Assembly (NCBI GenBank): GCA_000328365.1
Contig: KB303456.1
Location: 32,337-96,336, forward strand
From: Capitella teleta
Taxonomy: Eukaryota; Annelida; Polychaeta; Capitellidae
Direction of reading: 5' to 3'
Length of the DNA: 64,000 nucleotides
The notes under the pieces are model-generated. The model was not told the origin of the DNA and made no database searches. It saw only the letters and a list, made by a program, of their open reading frames with translations. The first letter of the stretch is position 1, and each line of letters starts with the position of its first letter. The position numbers and the translations under genes were made by a program. Below are positions 23,266-36,445 of this stretch, one piece after another.

Positions 23266-24170
23266 GTAGACCGTTCGTTTATATCATTCATTGTGTTCCA
23301 CTTGTTCACATTTGGCTCTCGCTTTGAAACTTGTCATCTACACGTGTCCTGTGTTCTGATTTGAGCATTGAGCTCTTTTATAATTGATTCGCATGCAAAC
23401 GATATACTAAAGTAACCACTACGGATTTTGGAGCTGTTGGTGATCAGGGCGAATGTGTTACCATGGTTACGCGACACATACATCAGACACATCGGGTGTG
23501 CTGATAATAGTATACACTTTAAATCTAATTATTTGACGCACTTCGGCAGCGTAACATTCCCTAGTAAGAGATGATTCAATTTTAAGGTGTCCCCGGCTGA
23601 ACTTTGTCAGGATCGTCAAATTTGGTCAAATGTGGGATTTTATTTTACGTATTAGAAGATCAACATGATTATCGATATTTTTTAATGTATACCCACAAAC
23701 TCAGGATAAAATAGACCAATTTTATGGAATATATATATATTTAAATGTCTATCTCATATTGCAAGCTATATATATGTATAGTTCTTAATACATAAGTGAT
23801 CAATAGTTGATCAACTTGAACCAATTCCTCTCATAAAAATCGGAAATTGCAATTTTGAACTCGATGATGTTGAAAAAGCATATAACGCACGGTATATAAT
23901 CCATATACATGAATATTCATGCGAGACATGAAGTCGGATGAAATTGATGTAAGTGCATTATGCTGCATTGTTTCATCTTAATTAATTTATTACCAATAAA
24001 CAAGGAGGCGTCTTTCTAAAGCGGAGGATTCCTGATCGCTGCTTTGTGCCTTGTTGTGTCGGCCTTCTACATAAACCTTGTTCTACATAAACCTTGCACT
24101 TGTTACATATATATGCTCTTGTTTTTGTTGCATAAACTTTGATTCAAATGATGCATGCGATAAAGAGATC
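23266..24170. other. Intergenic, nothing recognised
   Basis: No supported features. Confidence 0.4.
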
Positions 24171-24230
24171 ATTGTGCAACACCCAGTTGGCCGCTCCGAC
24201 TGGTGGTGTGGCCGTCGTCTGCTCGTTAGA
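24171..24230 (+). repeat. 60-bp exact duplicate, copy 2
   Basis: Identical to 20934-20993. Here the similarity stops abruptly at both ends, at AAAGAGATC| and |CCATGATAAA. Confidence 0.7.
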
Positions 24231-27200
24231 CCATGATAAACAGATGAGCAAAGGGCGGGTGGAGGAAACATTTTTGCTTCACAACTTTGTCATATTTTAT
24301 GTACAACACGTGTGTCAATCACGCACGTTTGGTATTGGCGACATTACATGTTGGATTTAATTGGACTAAAATGTTGTTAACTCTAATTACTACACAACAT
24401 GTAGTAATTAAGGCCACTCTAATTTTAATAATAATGGAGGAAGGGGGTGGGGGTGTTCTACTCGGATTCTCATGACGTGCGCGCGCATTGTTTTCCCTTT
24501 CCCTACACAGCATATACCGAGTGTTTCGCCTTCGCAGCTACATCCTCAGTAACAATTGCATGTAGAATAGTTCATAAAGAATCGTTCTAATCCTCGCTAT
24601 TCCACATCTGAGATACTGTTCGGTCGCCTTAAAACAGGACACAGCGTTCTCAACTGTATATTAATTAATAACATCAGTCATAGAAATAAGGAGATGAGAT
24701 CAACTGCATGAAATGGACTCAGCGTGGCTTTGGCCGCAACACCTGATATACGTCGCACCGCCAATCCCATGAATTGATACGCATGTCACGAATGGCACAG
24801 TCTTCATTTTGCTCTGCGGGTCTTAAAATTTCATATCGCCACTGATTAAACTATTGACACGACGATTTCGTGAAATTTATACATTTATTTGACACATCAA
24901 AGTCCTCCGCAAATTAGCGCGTCACCTCAGGTGGGCTAACATTTTAAATCAGTGCGGATTGTCAGGGTCCAAGAACCGTCTGCAATTGTACAAGGCCGGC
25001 CGAGGCAATGTCCTCGCAGGTTTAAACCCAAGCCCAAGGTGAAGGCTGCCAAAATTTCAAACCAGATATTAACTTTTTGTTCTAACGCGTTGGAACAAAG
25101 AACCCAAGGTCAGGTTATTTAAGAAAATGCAAGGACATTATTTTGATCGGTTATTTATAATTAATTAGTTAATTGCGTTATTATTATTATTTTAAATGAA
25201 GATTGGGTTATCACCTGGTTCAGAAGTCTGCTGTATGAGTTAACAACCCATGGTAGTCGTGTAATATTCGTAGATTTATTTAAATTAATGTTTCCTTTCA
25301 AGGCTGAGTATTTTTCTTCTTGATACATTATTAATTATTTATTATATAATCGCGAATAACTAACAGGCGTATATGATGACCATGCAAATTTCAGCCCTGA
25401 TTAATGATTGCACCCAAGGGCTATACGCGAATGTAGGGTTAAACAGACAATATAAGGTTATGCAGCAAAATACGGGAATTTCAACTACACATGAATAATT
25501 CGCACTTTCTCTGGTGTACATTAGACACAACGCCGGATATCCGCGTCTGTTTGCTCCTCTGCGAATGAAAGCGGTTTTATCAAAGATTTACGTCGCTGCT
25601 CACGTGACCCCGCGAGGACCTCTTTCATCTTTCGGCTCTATATATCTCTCGAACTTCTTGTTTATACAAATAAGTTTTGAGGCCAAAACGCTTTTACGCG
25701 TGGGTTTCCCCGTGACTGGATGCGACCATTTCCGGTCACGTGACACTTTCCTGCCAAAGTCCGTCAGTGTTTCCATTCTCACGAACGCAAACAAGGATTT
25801 ATCTGAGTCAATATCCATCAGAGAGATTTCGAGATTCCGAGCGAATATTCCGGATCAACAATTCATCTGGATTTAGCGGATCAGAGGTTTGATGGTGCAA
25901 TTCAGAACTTGAGGCAGACGTGCTCCATAAGGGCCGTGTGCAAAAAGGATCCGTGACGTCATATTCCATTGTGTTGCCTAGTACACCGACCGGCAACGAG
26001 TATTTTCCACAACATGGTCATCATGATCATGCAGTACTATGGAAGAAAAAGACTCAGTGTGGGAAGAAGGAAAACCGGGAAAGACATTCCCCAAAAGCAG
26101 AAGGCACGTTCCTCCCCCGCGTAGTCTGCCCGCATTTAGACGCCCTGGTCAGTTAACGGCGCACCGCCAAATTAATCAATTAAATTGATTGCGCTTGTTA
26201 CTTTGACCAAAGTGCTCGTTTATGCAGGTGAAAAGTCCTGCGAAGATAGGAAATGGCATTAATGTCGAGGTTATTCTGTTTGTTTAGCTTCTTAGGGTCT
26301 TAGTCGATCGTAAACGGGAGCTGAACTCATTGCTGATGTGACGTCGCCTGGCGGTGCATTTCTGTTAACACAACCAACAACATTCAATCTAAATACACTG
26401 TAAATGCTCCATGCGTTGCAAGTATTCAGAGATCTCATCCCTGGCGTCCCCCCTCCTGGCGTCTCTCTCGCGTGCAAATGATTACTGTTGATTATGAAAT
26501 CTGAACCTCAGTCAAATACAGGGTGATATTGAATCAAGTTATAGAGGTAGTCAGCGAGCATCGTCATTTATTACATTTGCCTTTTCGTAAGCATGGTGCT
26601 AAGGGTCTACACTCATGACTATACAGTACCCCCCTATCGTGCTACTTTGGATAGTACAACCTTTTTAATACAAATGGCGCGCAAACGAATGCGACGTTAT
26701 CTTAGAAGTCGGCATGTGTGGTCTTTCGTGTGGCCAGATGTACATGTACTCCGATAATAACAGCGCAGTAACTGCACGCATAAGCGGTGCTTTGCATCAC
26801 TCTTTGGCGACACCTGGCGTGAGGTTCCTGCATGACAAACCGCAGCTAAATGACACGAATTATTCTCGTGTTGTTTCATCTGAGATTTATCGGGTACATT
26901 TCAAGACATTCTACGCGACGCATGGGAGGCTGATATTACATGTGTTTCATAGCCATGGCTCGTGCATCGCTTGGTTTTCGGGGATCATTCTGATGCTATT
27001 ATATAGCGCACACAGAAAATCATAGCGCATTCATGAAATCATAACGCATATTATTCAGCAAATCATAGCGCCGATCATAATGTTCATGTAGCGTTATGAT
27101 TTCTCCTCACATGCAATGCCAAAGAAATGCCGAGACGTTCGTTGGGAGAGATGTGTATCACAACAAGCAATGAGGGTTCTTCCTCTGCTCCATTCATCAC

Positions 27201-27392
27201 CCTTCCCCAATAATATGCGCATTAGTGTCAGTATTCTGGAGCGAGGGCGAAAACAAGGAGAAGAACCCCCAGGTTGTTCTTGATCCTGCATATCCACACA
27301 GTTGAAAGCCCACCTCATAGAGCTACGACGTATTATAGTGATGGATAACAATGTGCACGCATTGCTATCGCGTCGTAATCATAACGTCAGGC
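24231..27392. other. Intergenic with one promoter-like patch
   Basis: Around 25600-25745 are two TCACGTGAC E-boxes and a TATATAT sequence in a comparatively GC-rich stretch. A 120-codon open frame (25514-25876) has no recognisable domain. Around 27005-27105 the word AATCATAGCGC recurs several times. CCTGCATATCCACACAG near 27285 may be an old SINE trace. Confidence 0.35.
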
Positions 27393-27446
27393 TCCGACCT
27401 CAGGACTTCCGACCTCAGGACCTCCGACTTCAGGACCTCCGACCTC
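27393..27446. repeat. 15-bp minisatellite
   Basis: About 3.5 tandem copies of CCGACCTCAGGACCT with small variations. Confidence 0.85.
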
Positions 27447-30371
27447 ATTCCACAGACCGATATGAATTGCCTGGTCAGCCGTCGTGCCAACTCAGTTGGT
27501 AATGTTAGGTTTTATAGATACATTTTATCCTGTATCAATCCCTGCGGAATCTAAGATGCAAATTTGCATGGTGCATTGGCGAACATCGCCCATTGTGCAT
27601 GGGCGATGTTCCGGACGACCGTTGGTCATTTCATAATTATCTCACAACTCTTTTAACACAACATACAGACATCTTGATTGACTGTTGCTCTCAAAGAATG
27701 TAAAGCATATTTATTACACGATGACAATGCGGTTTTTATACTCTGAATTGATCATGTGTTTCAACACCAGCATCGTACACGTTTGAGGTCATGCATTTAC
27801 ATGTAATGGCATCATTGCATGCACTTATTTCTGTGTGATTGGTTTCGATTCGGCATCGACAGAGAACGAGATCAAACGGCATCAATTGAAGCAGAGTTTG
27901 TCGATCACCCGTCGAGTATTTACCATCACTTTGTTCATTATTTGATGTCGTTCGCCGGAGCTTTCACGATTGCCTTTCCTCTGTGTGCTCACGGTGCAGT
28001 ATTGCCGCTAATGGTCGGAATTGCCTATTTGTCCATCGGGCATTTCGAGTGGAAGCCTCCGACAACAAATGATTAAAATTAATCCCGCGCGCGAGGGCAG
28101 ATGATTCATGCGCTGGATCAATTGTCTTTTTAAGGCAACTTCTGTTACCTCTTATTTTCAATTAGTTTGCTGCGTGTAAGAATTACATCAGACCCCGTAA
28201 ATAAATGATGCTGTGCATCTATGTTGAGCTCAGTTGAGATACCACTAAATCATCTGCATTGGAATGTTATGCTCGACTGGAGTTAATTCGGAACTGCGAA
28301 TCTTTATTTATTCTATCCCCGAATATGCGTGTAAAGTCAGTTCATTAAAAACTGGATTAGTTTCCCGTCTTCCCTCGTCAAAGGAAAACCTCACCATTTG
28401 GTCAAATAGTTGCAACCATGGCAACCATATGACTCCTCCCACTTCCGTCAGCTTCCATCTCAACTCAGCATGTAGAGCTAATCCGAATCTCGATAGCTAC
28501 GTGATCGGTTGTGACGTAATGGCTAATGTGACTCATGCATTAAATTGTTCATAATTATACAGATGAAATATCCCTCCATAGCAGGAACACACCTCTCACT
28601 TAAATTTTGGACGCCGAGTTTTTCAATTTGCTACAAATTACAAGGGCCATGCTGCACACCCACGCAAATCGGAACTATCTGGAAATCCCGAACCTATTTG
28701 GAGGTGCCATTCATCCGATTGTCAATCACCATGGCAACGTGTTCATCAGCTACCAATGTCAACAAAAAGACATCTATTATTCTGCGAGGGGTTTTTGTCG
28801 ACATTGAATCGAAATTTGCCTTCTCGAAATGACTAATGAGTCCGCTTAAGGGTCAATGAAGTCAGTTAATGTGATAAATGTGTATATCTGCACATACTAT
28901 GATAAATGTGTATATCTGTACATACCGGGATAAATGTGTATATTTAAGCATGCCATGTGAGGCTCCACACGGTCAACACACCATCGACATGTTCGGAGCT
29001 ATTTGGTATTTAATGGTCAGCAATATCCTGTGCCACCCAGGCGAAATCGACACAATAGTCTGAAATCTGCAACACTGACCGACACATAAGTCAAACCAAC
29101 GAAATGAAATGAAACTTCGCTCTCCGAAAATCTGATCAAATAGTCAATATGAATGACTGGAAAGCCCATCATCTTTGAGCACAGCGGCGTGGGTGGAACA
29201 TAAGGTCGACATTAATGGGTTGAGAAATGTTGGGGCTGAATGAACCACGCCCATATAGCGATGAGAAAAACCCCACAGATGGCTGATTACCATTTTCCCA
29301 ACTGCGTCTTTTATTTTTCATCTCTTTCAAACAACGAACAGAGAACCAGTTGTATACCACAGCAGAATCATTTCGGATACCTCAATCCAGAATCCGATAT
29401 CGGTTATCCGGTAAATTTCACAATCCGCCCATCCCTACTTGGCGTATAGGTGCCATGCGCGTGGGTGCTATTTTTTATCCGCGGAGTTAATTTCTTTTAT
29501 TTGCGCACAATGGACTTTAATTCTGACCACAGCTCTGCAATCAAACCCGTCAGTGTTGATTGAGTTCGACGCAGGAGCAACAATCTCCGCACGCTATTCT
29601 TCATGAATTCCGAGGCCAGAGATCTCAAAGCTCTCATTATGATCTGCCAAATCGCCCCGTGGTCATTCCGATGCCTCGCTGGGCCAAAATAAACGACGGT
29701 CACTTGGTCAGAAATATCCGATCTGATTGTGATTGAAGCCTTGATTTCTGCGGTGCAATTCCACGTTGTGCACACGTGGGGTAAGCTGACACTATAAAAA
29801 TCGAACTTGCGCACATCAGCAATGTTCCTTTGTTCGAAGCCCTGATCATGCTACGCGATCTGCTCGATTCCACATCCAGGAGCGACGTGTTTTTCAAGAG
29901 GACGCACACGGCAAATGCAGGTTGTTTTTGCGTCAAAATTGCCGGGAAATTTTGTTGTAATTTAAGTTCGCATCGTATGTCATTCATTTTGTGATAAATG
30001 CAACAGATTTAAGGTCAAGATTGTGATTGAGATTATTTGATGTATATCCGTCTACCAATCCGTACACGTAGGTCTTGCATTGCATAATCATGATAAAGGC
30101 AGGAAATGTTTATGCAAAGATATACTCCATTTAGACTAACACCCTAACGGAGTATCTTTGGTTCATGTGTGGCAAGAGTCAATTGGTATATGATATTTAT
30201 TTCGCATATACTCATTTACATGCAATATGAATACTTATAATAACACAAATATAAAGTTTAATCTAAAAAAAAAAAAAAAAAAAACTTGTTCATTTTGATG
30301 CGATTGTGTTTTAAATCAAGTATCAAACCAATCAATTGCTGGGAGTTAAACGCATGAGAAAACCTGTGGCG
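27447..30371. other. Intergenic, nothing recognised
   Basis: Apart from the tandem repeat at 28867-28950 and an A18-20 run near 30267, nothing is supported. Confidence 0.4.
28867..28950. repeat. Tandem repeat, about 32-bp unit, three copies
   Basis: (G)ATAAATGTGTATATCTG followed by CACATAC or TACATAC occurs three times in tandem, with the third copy degenerating. Confidence 0.85.
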
Positions 30372-30870
30372 GGATAATAATAATAATTAACAAATTTATT
30401 CATTTATATATAACCGAAAATGTACAATTATAGGGTAAAGTTTCTATGCGCTTAATTAACATAAAAGAAAATTACATGCATTAATAATTAATAAAAAAAG
30501 ATGCACAAGGTTAAGGTAGTTATGGGTGCAGAGTGCCATTTCATATGTGAGAAAATCACGGCAAGAGCCCGTCTTCTTCCTGGTCGAAAAACTCACTGCA
30601 CTGGAACACCATGAGATGTAATATTCACATAATTATACAGAATGCTAAGATGTGAATTAAAATATTAGGCTATGTAATATTGACGAAACATAAAAGTATT
30701 CAATTCTTCTTGGAAGACGGCGATGGCTGCGGCATTCGATCGTAACTCTCGTGAAAGAGAATTCCATATCCTTGGTTCCTTCACACATCATCGACCGTGC
30801 GCCGTACATTTTTTTTGAAAGATGTGTTTTCAGCATAAAAACATCATCAGACGATCTCAGTGGCCTGAGT
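30372..30870 (-). mobile_element. LINE 3' end
   Basis: On the minus strand the frame ending at 30665-30667 reads KEPRIWNSLSRELRSNAAAI, then AVFQEELNTFMFRQYYIA and a stop. This is the characteristic (R)xWNSLPxxLR...FxxxL tail of Jockey/CR1-type LINE ORF2. A second frame just upstream reads HLSKKMYGARSMM, so the ORF is frameshifted near 30790. The 3' UTR runs to an (ATT)n-like tail near 30375. Confidence 0.65.
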
Positions 30871-30949
30871 GGATGGTAAGGCTAGCAAAATTCTTTTAAA
30901 TATATTGTAGCCGGCTAAGAGTACAAAACATTGTGGATGTTGCACAAAA

Positions 30950-31391
30950 CTTTAAAGAGGACCTCTGTTCATTTCGGAACCTTTTAAGATCGATTCTAAG
31001 GGCGTTTGTGAGTGACGAAAGACAATTTTTGAAAATTTTGGTCCACTGTGAATGATATTCAAGACACATTAAAATACGACTTTCCTGCTCAGGCAGAATA
31101 TCTTGAAACGAGATGAGTGCGAGATTTATTTTATGGGAATTGCTGAAAGATCTGCTCACTCGACAGCCCCCGTTGTTAACAATAAGAGAGTTACTTGTAT
31201 GCCGACGGTATGAAATCGAATGCGAGACGAAAGCGAGATTTCAAACCTCTCAAATTCGATGTATCTAGGAATTAGCCCACTGCATGCGTATTGTCAAAAA
31301 ATATGTCCGTCGAAAGGTGTGTTTATCTTGTAGGATGCATCTTCTATCATCCGTTACTAGTTCAAAACAATCAGAGGTCCTCTTTAAACTG
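30950..31391 (-). repeat. Dispersed repeat C, longest copy
   Basis: It aligns with 60180-60560 (inverted), 54190-54510 (same orientation) and 5149-5206. Shared words include GAGGTCCTCTTT, CTTACTCGAGAC-like, ATTAGCCCA and GTTACTAGTT. Minus-strand translations of two copies are similar (ILPEQE, CLEYHSQ, TKIFK), so it may once have been coding, possibly upstream sequence of the adjacent LINE. Not classified. Confidence 0.55.
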
Positions 31392-31680
31392 GATCCGTTT
31401 CTCTACTGTGAGCCAGTGACGCTCAATCAGGTCTTATGTGGTCACGTTTATTACTTATTGTTAGAATTCGCGCGGCACTGTTTGCCGATGTATTTGGCAT
31501 TTTGAATGAACAAACAGGAAGCCATTATGGTAATTGAGTCTTGAAGTCACGGGATCTTAAAAATACCCTCACAAGACCAGATAGCAATTCAACACTGCGA
31601 ATACACTGTTCAACTCCTTACAGGAGATCGTTAGTCTATGAGGACTTACTCTTGATAGAACCCGAACAAAACAAAAACAA

Positions 31681-31706
31681 AGAGAGAGAGAGAGAGAGAG
31701 AGAGAA
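31681..31706. repeat. (GA)n microsatellite
   Basis: Thirteen uninterrupted AG units. Confidence 0.95.
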
Positions 31707-34374
31707 GGACATTTATTTGGCTATTGACATAAAATATGTACACAATTAATATAAATTATAATGTAATTTGCCGGGAGACCAGGCTATGGCTCAAACGTGA
31801 GCCGTTATCGCTCTGGCCACCTGAGCACACCATAAAGTCTTCCTCAATGGCCGGGGTTCAACAGCTTATAAGGGACAAACAAACTGAATAACTCAATAAT
31901 TGGTTTAAAAAATCGGCTTAAAATACTGCCCACCATAAAAACATCGTCAAAGAATGTGGTTACACATAATTATGTGAAAATGTTGAGGTAATGTTTGGCA
32001 GTGTTCATTCAGTAGGTGTCCTTTGCTGCACATACATTACACACTAGTCGGATGAAATTCCCCACGAAACAAGTAAGCAAGCACTACGAGCCCCTTTTCT
32101 TCGAAGTAATTAATCTTTGCATCAGAGCGGATTGACTCCCCTTGATTCGAACTTAGACTTACAATGGACATTGAATTATGTTTCAGCGAAGATTAGCAAT
32201 AAGAATGCAGATATTTACGAGGTACTCACAGACACCTACATGCTAATTAATCACAGTCAAAATCATTAATTCGACCCATATTTATCCTATCATTTCCCGA
32301 TGCGCTCCCGGAAAGAATCAACTGTTTGTTTTTACGATCAACAATATGAGGCTGGGATCCAAAGCAGAGACACAAACCGAAATCTCATGAAATATTTAAA
32401 AAGCTTCACCTAAAACCTTTTTATTTGATGACGTTTTCCGTGAAGCTCTCGGTAACGACGCCTTCGTTTTAAATCTCATTTTAGATCCCTTTCTTTGTTG
32501 ATAACGATGCGAATACAAGTGATTCAATGCATCCTGTATTTGGGGTTATGTCACGAGACATAACAGTCGCGCACACTTGATAGCGATATCTCCTTGGCAA
32601 ACTTCTGCGATCAGATTTACTGCATGAGATTCTTTATATCCTCATCGACTCAATTAAATTGATTGCATACTGATTTCTTGTGTTTCTCGAATGAATGAAA
32701 ATATGTTGAAAGTAACAGTTATTAGAATAGCGGAGGGTTGGGTTAAGAGGGAAAGAAGGGTGGGAGAAAGAGTGAAGTGATTGATGCAGCCAGTGCATCG
32801 CCATGCACGATCATATTTCTCGAGTACATTTGGAAAAGATTACAGAATTCTGCGAAACCTAAAAAATCCTTCAACTATTTTCCGATCGGGAGATCCCAAT
32901 GTCTGATCTCCGCTTCATCTTGTGATTGAGTAGCCTACTCTGCGTGCAATCGGGCATCGAAGCCTTCAACGTCACGAGTGAAATAGCGCCAGAAATCCAC
33001 TCTTTTAATCATATAATGTTATATTGTCTTATTCCTGCAATACAATGGTTGATTCATTGACTAATTAGCGATATTTATTATGCATTTCATGGTTAAAGAG
33101 AACGATATTCAATACGAAACATTCCTCCTGTTTATCAGCAAACATTTCAACTGAAAATGAGTCACTTTGAGGCACTTTTCAATATTTTACCCAGGACTCT
33201 GTCAATACTGTGATTGAAAAATAGCGTGGTTGCAGGTAATAATATTACGTAATAATTATGCTTTGAAGGAAAGTTCAATATTATTCCGTGATGGCTCTCA
33301 CTTTGGCGTGTGAGTGATATCTGTAATTATTTAGTCGGACAAACAGACATATTGATGCGGTAACGTCAGCTAACAACTTGGATGCCATCAAAGCGCACGC
33401 AATTTCGAGGCAACATTCGGTCTGAATTGCTGTCCAAACTTCGGCCACACCTCCCACCCCCTCCGCGAATTCAAGACCAAAGTTAGCTATGCACAAATAG
33501 AATATTAATCACCCGAAAAATATAATTAATATAATTAATCACACTGCTTTAGCATTCTATTAATCGCTGATTTGTAATGTTATTATTTATAATTTTTTAT
33601 CAATTCGAGGTTGTGCACGGAAATGGCCGAAACTAGATCAAAATCGATGATGTTATCCGTTTTCTGGGCAGAGGTACTGACGCGTTTGTGATCCACTCAC
33701 AGTGGAAGAGATCCTGGCTGGATCATACAGAGATGCCTCATGCTTAAAGAACCGCTTCTTCCTCAATATTAGGACTTCCCCCAGTGAGATATTGTGACAA
33801 TAGACAGCATTAAGGGAAATCCTAGTGCCCAGTTTTTACTCCATGCATTCGTCGCTGCCTGGCACAATGCCAGAAACAATCATAATCCGCCCTATTTACC
33901 GTCGTTAACTACTGCAAGACACGCATTGCCATCGAATATATTCTTCAGTGGAGGCGTATAAATATGAATAATCGTCGAATGCCTCAGTGTGCTTTATTGT
34001 AAACTGAGATGCTAGTAAAATTCTTCCGAAAAGGGATAATTCGAGAGGCGCATGTGGGGATTGTGCTGCGTCTCTCTTCAAAGAAGCTCACCGACAGGGG
34101 CCAACAAATAGTCTCACAAAAACACCGCGCATCGTTCCCTTTTGTACTGACATTCATGGAAATGTACAAAGCTTCTTTGTCAATTTACTTTTAGTATAAA
34201 ATTGTCTCTAGATGCCATGACACTCATGTTCCTGTAGGTCAGGTGGAATTAATTATCAATGCCCACCTGCAACGTCTCTATAATTACAGGTGTTCAATCG
34301 CCCAATTGTTCACAGTTGCCCCCCGAATAACGGTGTTCAATTTCCTCTTCATTCGACCCATGCTGACACTCGCC
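31707..34374. other. Intergenic, nothing recognised
   Basis: No coding exon, RNA gene or repeat family is supported. Confidence 0.4.
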
Positions 34375-34790
34375 ACGCATGCGCGCAGGCTCTTTTCTAG
34401 TTTCCGTCAATCACGTGACATGCAATGGCAGCCATTTTGTTGAGGTCGTGTTTCTGCTTGACGCCGTCGTTCATCTGAGGGATCCGTAATTGACAATTCA
34501 TGTTTAGATATCAAACACGATCCATTTCGCTGATTTCTGCTCCGCGCGCTCGTTCCTGATAAACCGGATGTCATCCCAAAATACGACCTAAATCAAGATG
34601 GCCGGCTTCCAAGGTGACGCAGCAATTATTTCACCTCCCATTATGATATTGTTTGCTCTGCTATAAGTGTTCTTCATATCGAGATTTCCATCACCAGATG
34701 GATTTTGAAGCACACGTTTCTTCGCGCATGCGCATAGCCTCGTATTGGTCGCCGTTTACTTGTTAACTGACTCTAACATGATATAAAAAA
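34375..34790. promoter_or_regulatory. Promoter-like cluster (NRF1, E-box, YY1, CCAAT, TATA words)
   Basis: Within 416 bases: ACGCATGCGCGC (34375), TCACGTGAC (34411), GCCATTTTG (34431), AAGATGGCCGGC (about 34598), GCGCATGCGC (34724), ATTGGTCGCC (34744) and TATAAAA (34782). Such words cluster at animal promoters. No coding exon is attached on either strand, so it could start a long 5' UTR intron of the neuropeptide gene, or a non-coding RNA. Motif reading only. Confidence 0.33.
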
Positions 34791-35385
34791 GAGCAGCAGT
34801 ATTATGAACGGCATTTGACGATTTCTCCTTTTGGAACTGCAGCTTTGTCCGAGACGCACTCACGGTCTGCTTGGCGTCGCCACAATCGTTTTTAATCCTT
34901 GTATCTCTCCGATGCCGACGGAGATTAATGTGATGTATTGCGAGCCTATTCCCCCTTCATTCCCTTGTACAAATGCCCCAAAGAATTATTCCCTTGGGAT
35001 TTCATTTAGAACCTCATACAAAAAAGAAGAAGAGATGATTCACATCCATCCTTTGCACATAAATACGCGTAAATGTTGGCACATCTCATTATAATGGGGT
35101 ATTGCAATCTGGAATTGTACCACAAACCCAGTCTGGCGCCTTTTACTTGTAAAGCAAGTGCTGATTTTGAAAATCTTATCACTTTTAGCTCATTGTCAAT
35201 AAAAAGCCTTCTTGTTGCCACGTAGAATACATATCTATCGTCTGGAATGATTCCATATGCTACTTCCCGACTGCAATCTGTGGGTTGTTATAGTTAAATG
35301 CACGAAGTTTTGTTGACTTTCTTGGTTCAATGTGGATTTACGCATTTTGATTGTCTGGAAATGCGCGTTGGATTCCAATCAGTTC

Positions 35386-35757
35386 TTACTCATGTTCCTA
35401 CTCTTGTTCTGACTCTTGTTTTTACTCTTGTTTTTACTCTTGTTTTTACTCTTGTTCTAACTCTTGTTCCCACTTTTGTTCATACTTTTATCCCTACTCA
35501 TGTTCATCCTCTTGTTTTTACTCTTGTTCCCAGATTTATTCTTACTTTTGTTCCCACTTTTGTTCCCACTTTTGTTCCTACTCATGTTCCTACTCACGTT
35601 CCTACTCTTGATTTAATTTTTGTTTCTACTCTTGTTCTTGTTTTTGTTTTTGCTTTTGTTCTTACTCTTGTTATTACTCTTGTTCTCACTTCTGTTCCTA
35701 CTCAAGTTCCTACCCTTGCTCTTACTCTTGTTCTTATTTTTGATCCTACTCATGTAG
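35386..35757. repeat. Minisatellite of TACTCTTGTTCC-like 12-mers
   Basis: About 31 diverged copies of a 12-base unit ((C/T)TACTC(T/A)TGTTC) over 372 bases, followed by a G13-14 run at 35761. The 171-codon frame of Val/Thr/Leu/Pro repeats comes from the array. Confidence 0.92.
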
Positions 35758-36371
35758 GTGGGGGGGGGGGGGGGTGTTCTCTGATATCTTTGTCAGCACG
35801 CTGTTCCGATTGAATCGAGTGATACATCTAATCCGGGGCATTCACTGCGATTTAGAGGTCGCACGTTCGAATAAATAGCTTTTAAATGTGATTAATCGAT
35901 TTGCTCGGTGTATGCAATCTAGTGCACAAGATATTTGTGTGCATTCAATGTAATGTAATTTAACAATCGACACAGCGTCCACCCAGAAATCTTTTCTACT
36001 GTCAAATACTGGAGTCAGCAAGACCGATAATGGTCGACCGGAGGCTCCTGTGAACACAAGCAACAAACTTGGTACACAAATAATACATGTGCTTACAAAA
36101 CCCCCTAATTAGACTTTTGACTCCGGTATAATCGTCTAAGACTGCTCCCCTCGTTCAATTCGATGTCGGAAGCTGTGTTCGCGGCTAACTTTATCGATAT
36201 TATAGCTTATGAATACATTAGGACTATAACCATTTGGCTCCGTTTCGTTATTGGGTCGGAGTACTTTTTGTGTATGTGCCGTCAATGGAATCAATAATGC
36301 GTTATGTTGGGTAAGCGAGGATTCAGCAAAATTCTCTGTTACATCTTGTGGAATTGATCTTTCTCCTCTTT

Positions 36372-36445
36372 CTGTTCCTGCTCCAGTGCTCCCGTTCCTA
36401 CTCATGGTCCTACTCATGTTCCAGCTCATGTTCCTGCTCAGCCCC
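36372..36445. repeat. Small satellite of the same 12-mer
   Basis: CCTACTCATGGT, CCTACTCATGTT and CCAGCTCATGTT follow the same unit as 35386-35757, about 600 bases away. Confidence 0.7.

Noticed and set aside
25514-25876. 120-residue open frame
   Set aside because: No domain, no splice context, starts from a non-ATG or weak start; treated as chance.
28867-28950. CRISPR-like array
   Set aside because: Three short contiguous repeats in animal DNA without spacers of constant length; an ordinary tandem repeat.
35298-35813. 171-residue Val/Thr/Pro repeat protein
   Set aside because: It follows a 12-base minisatellite, which stays open in frame whatever the content.
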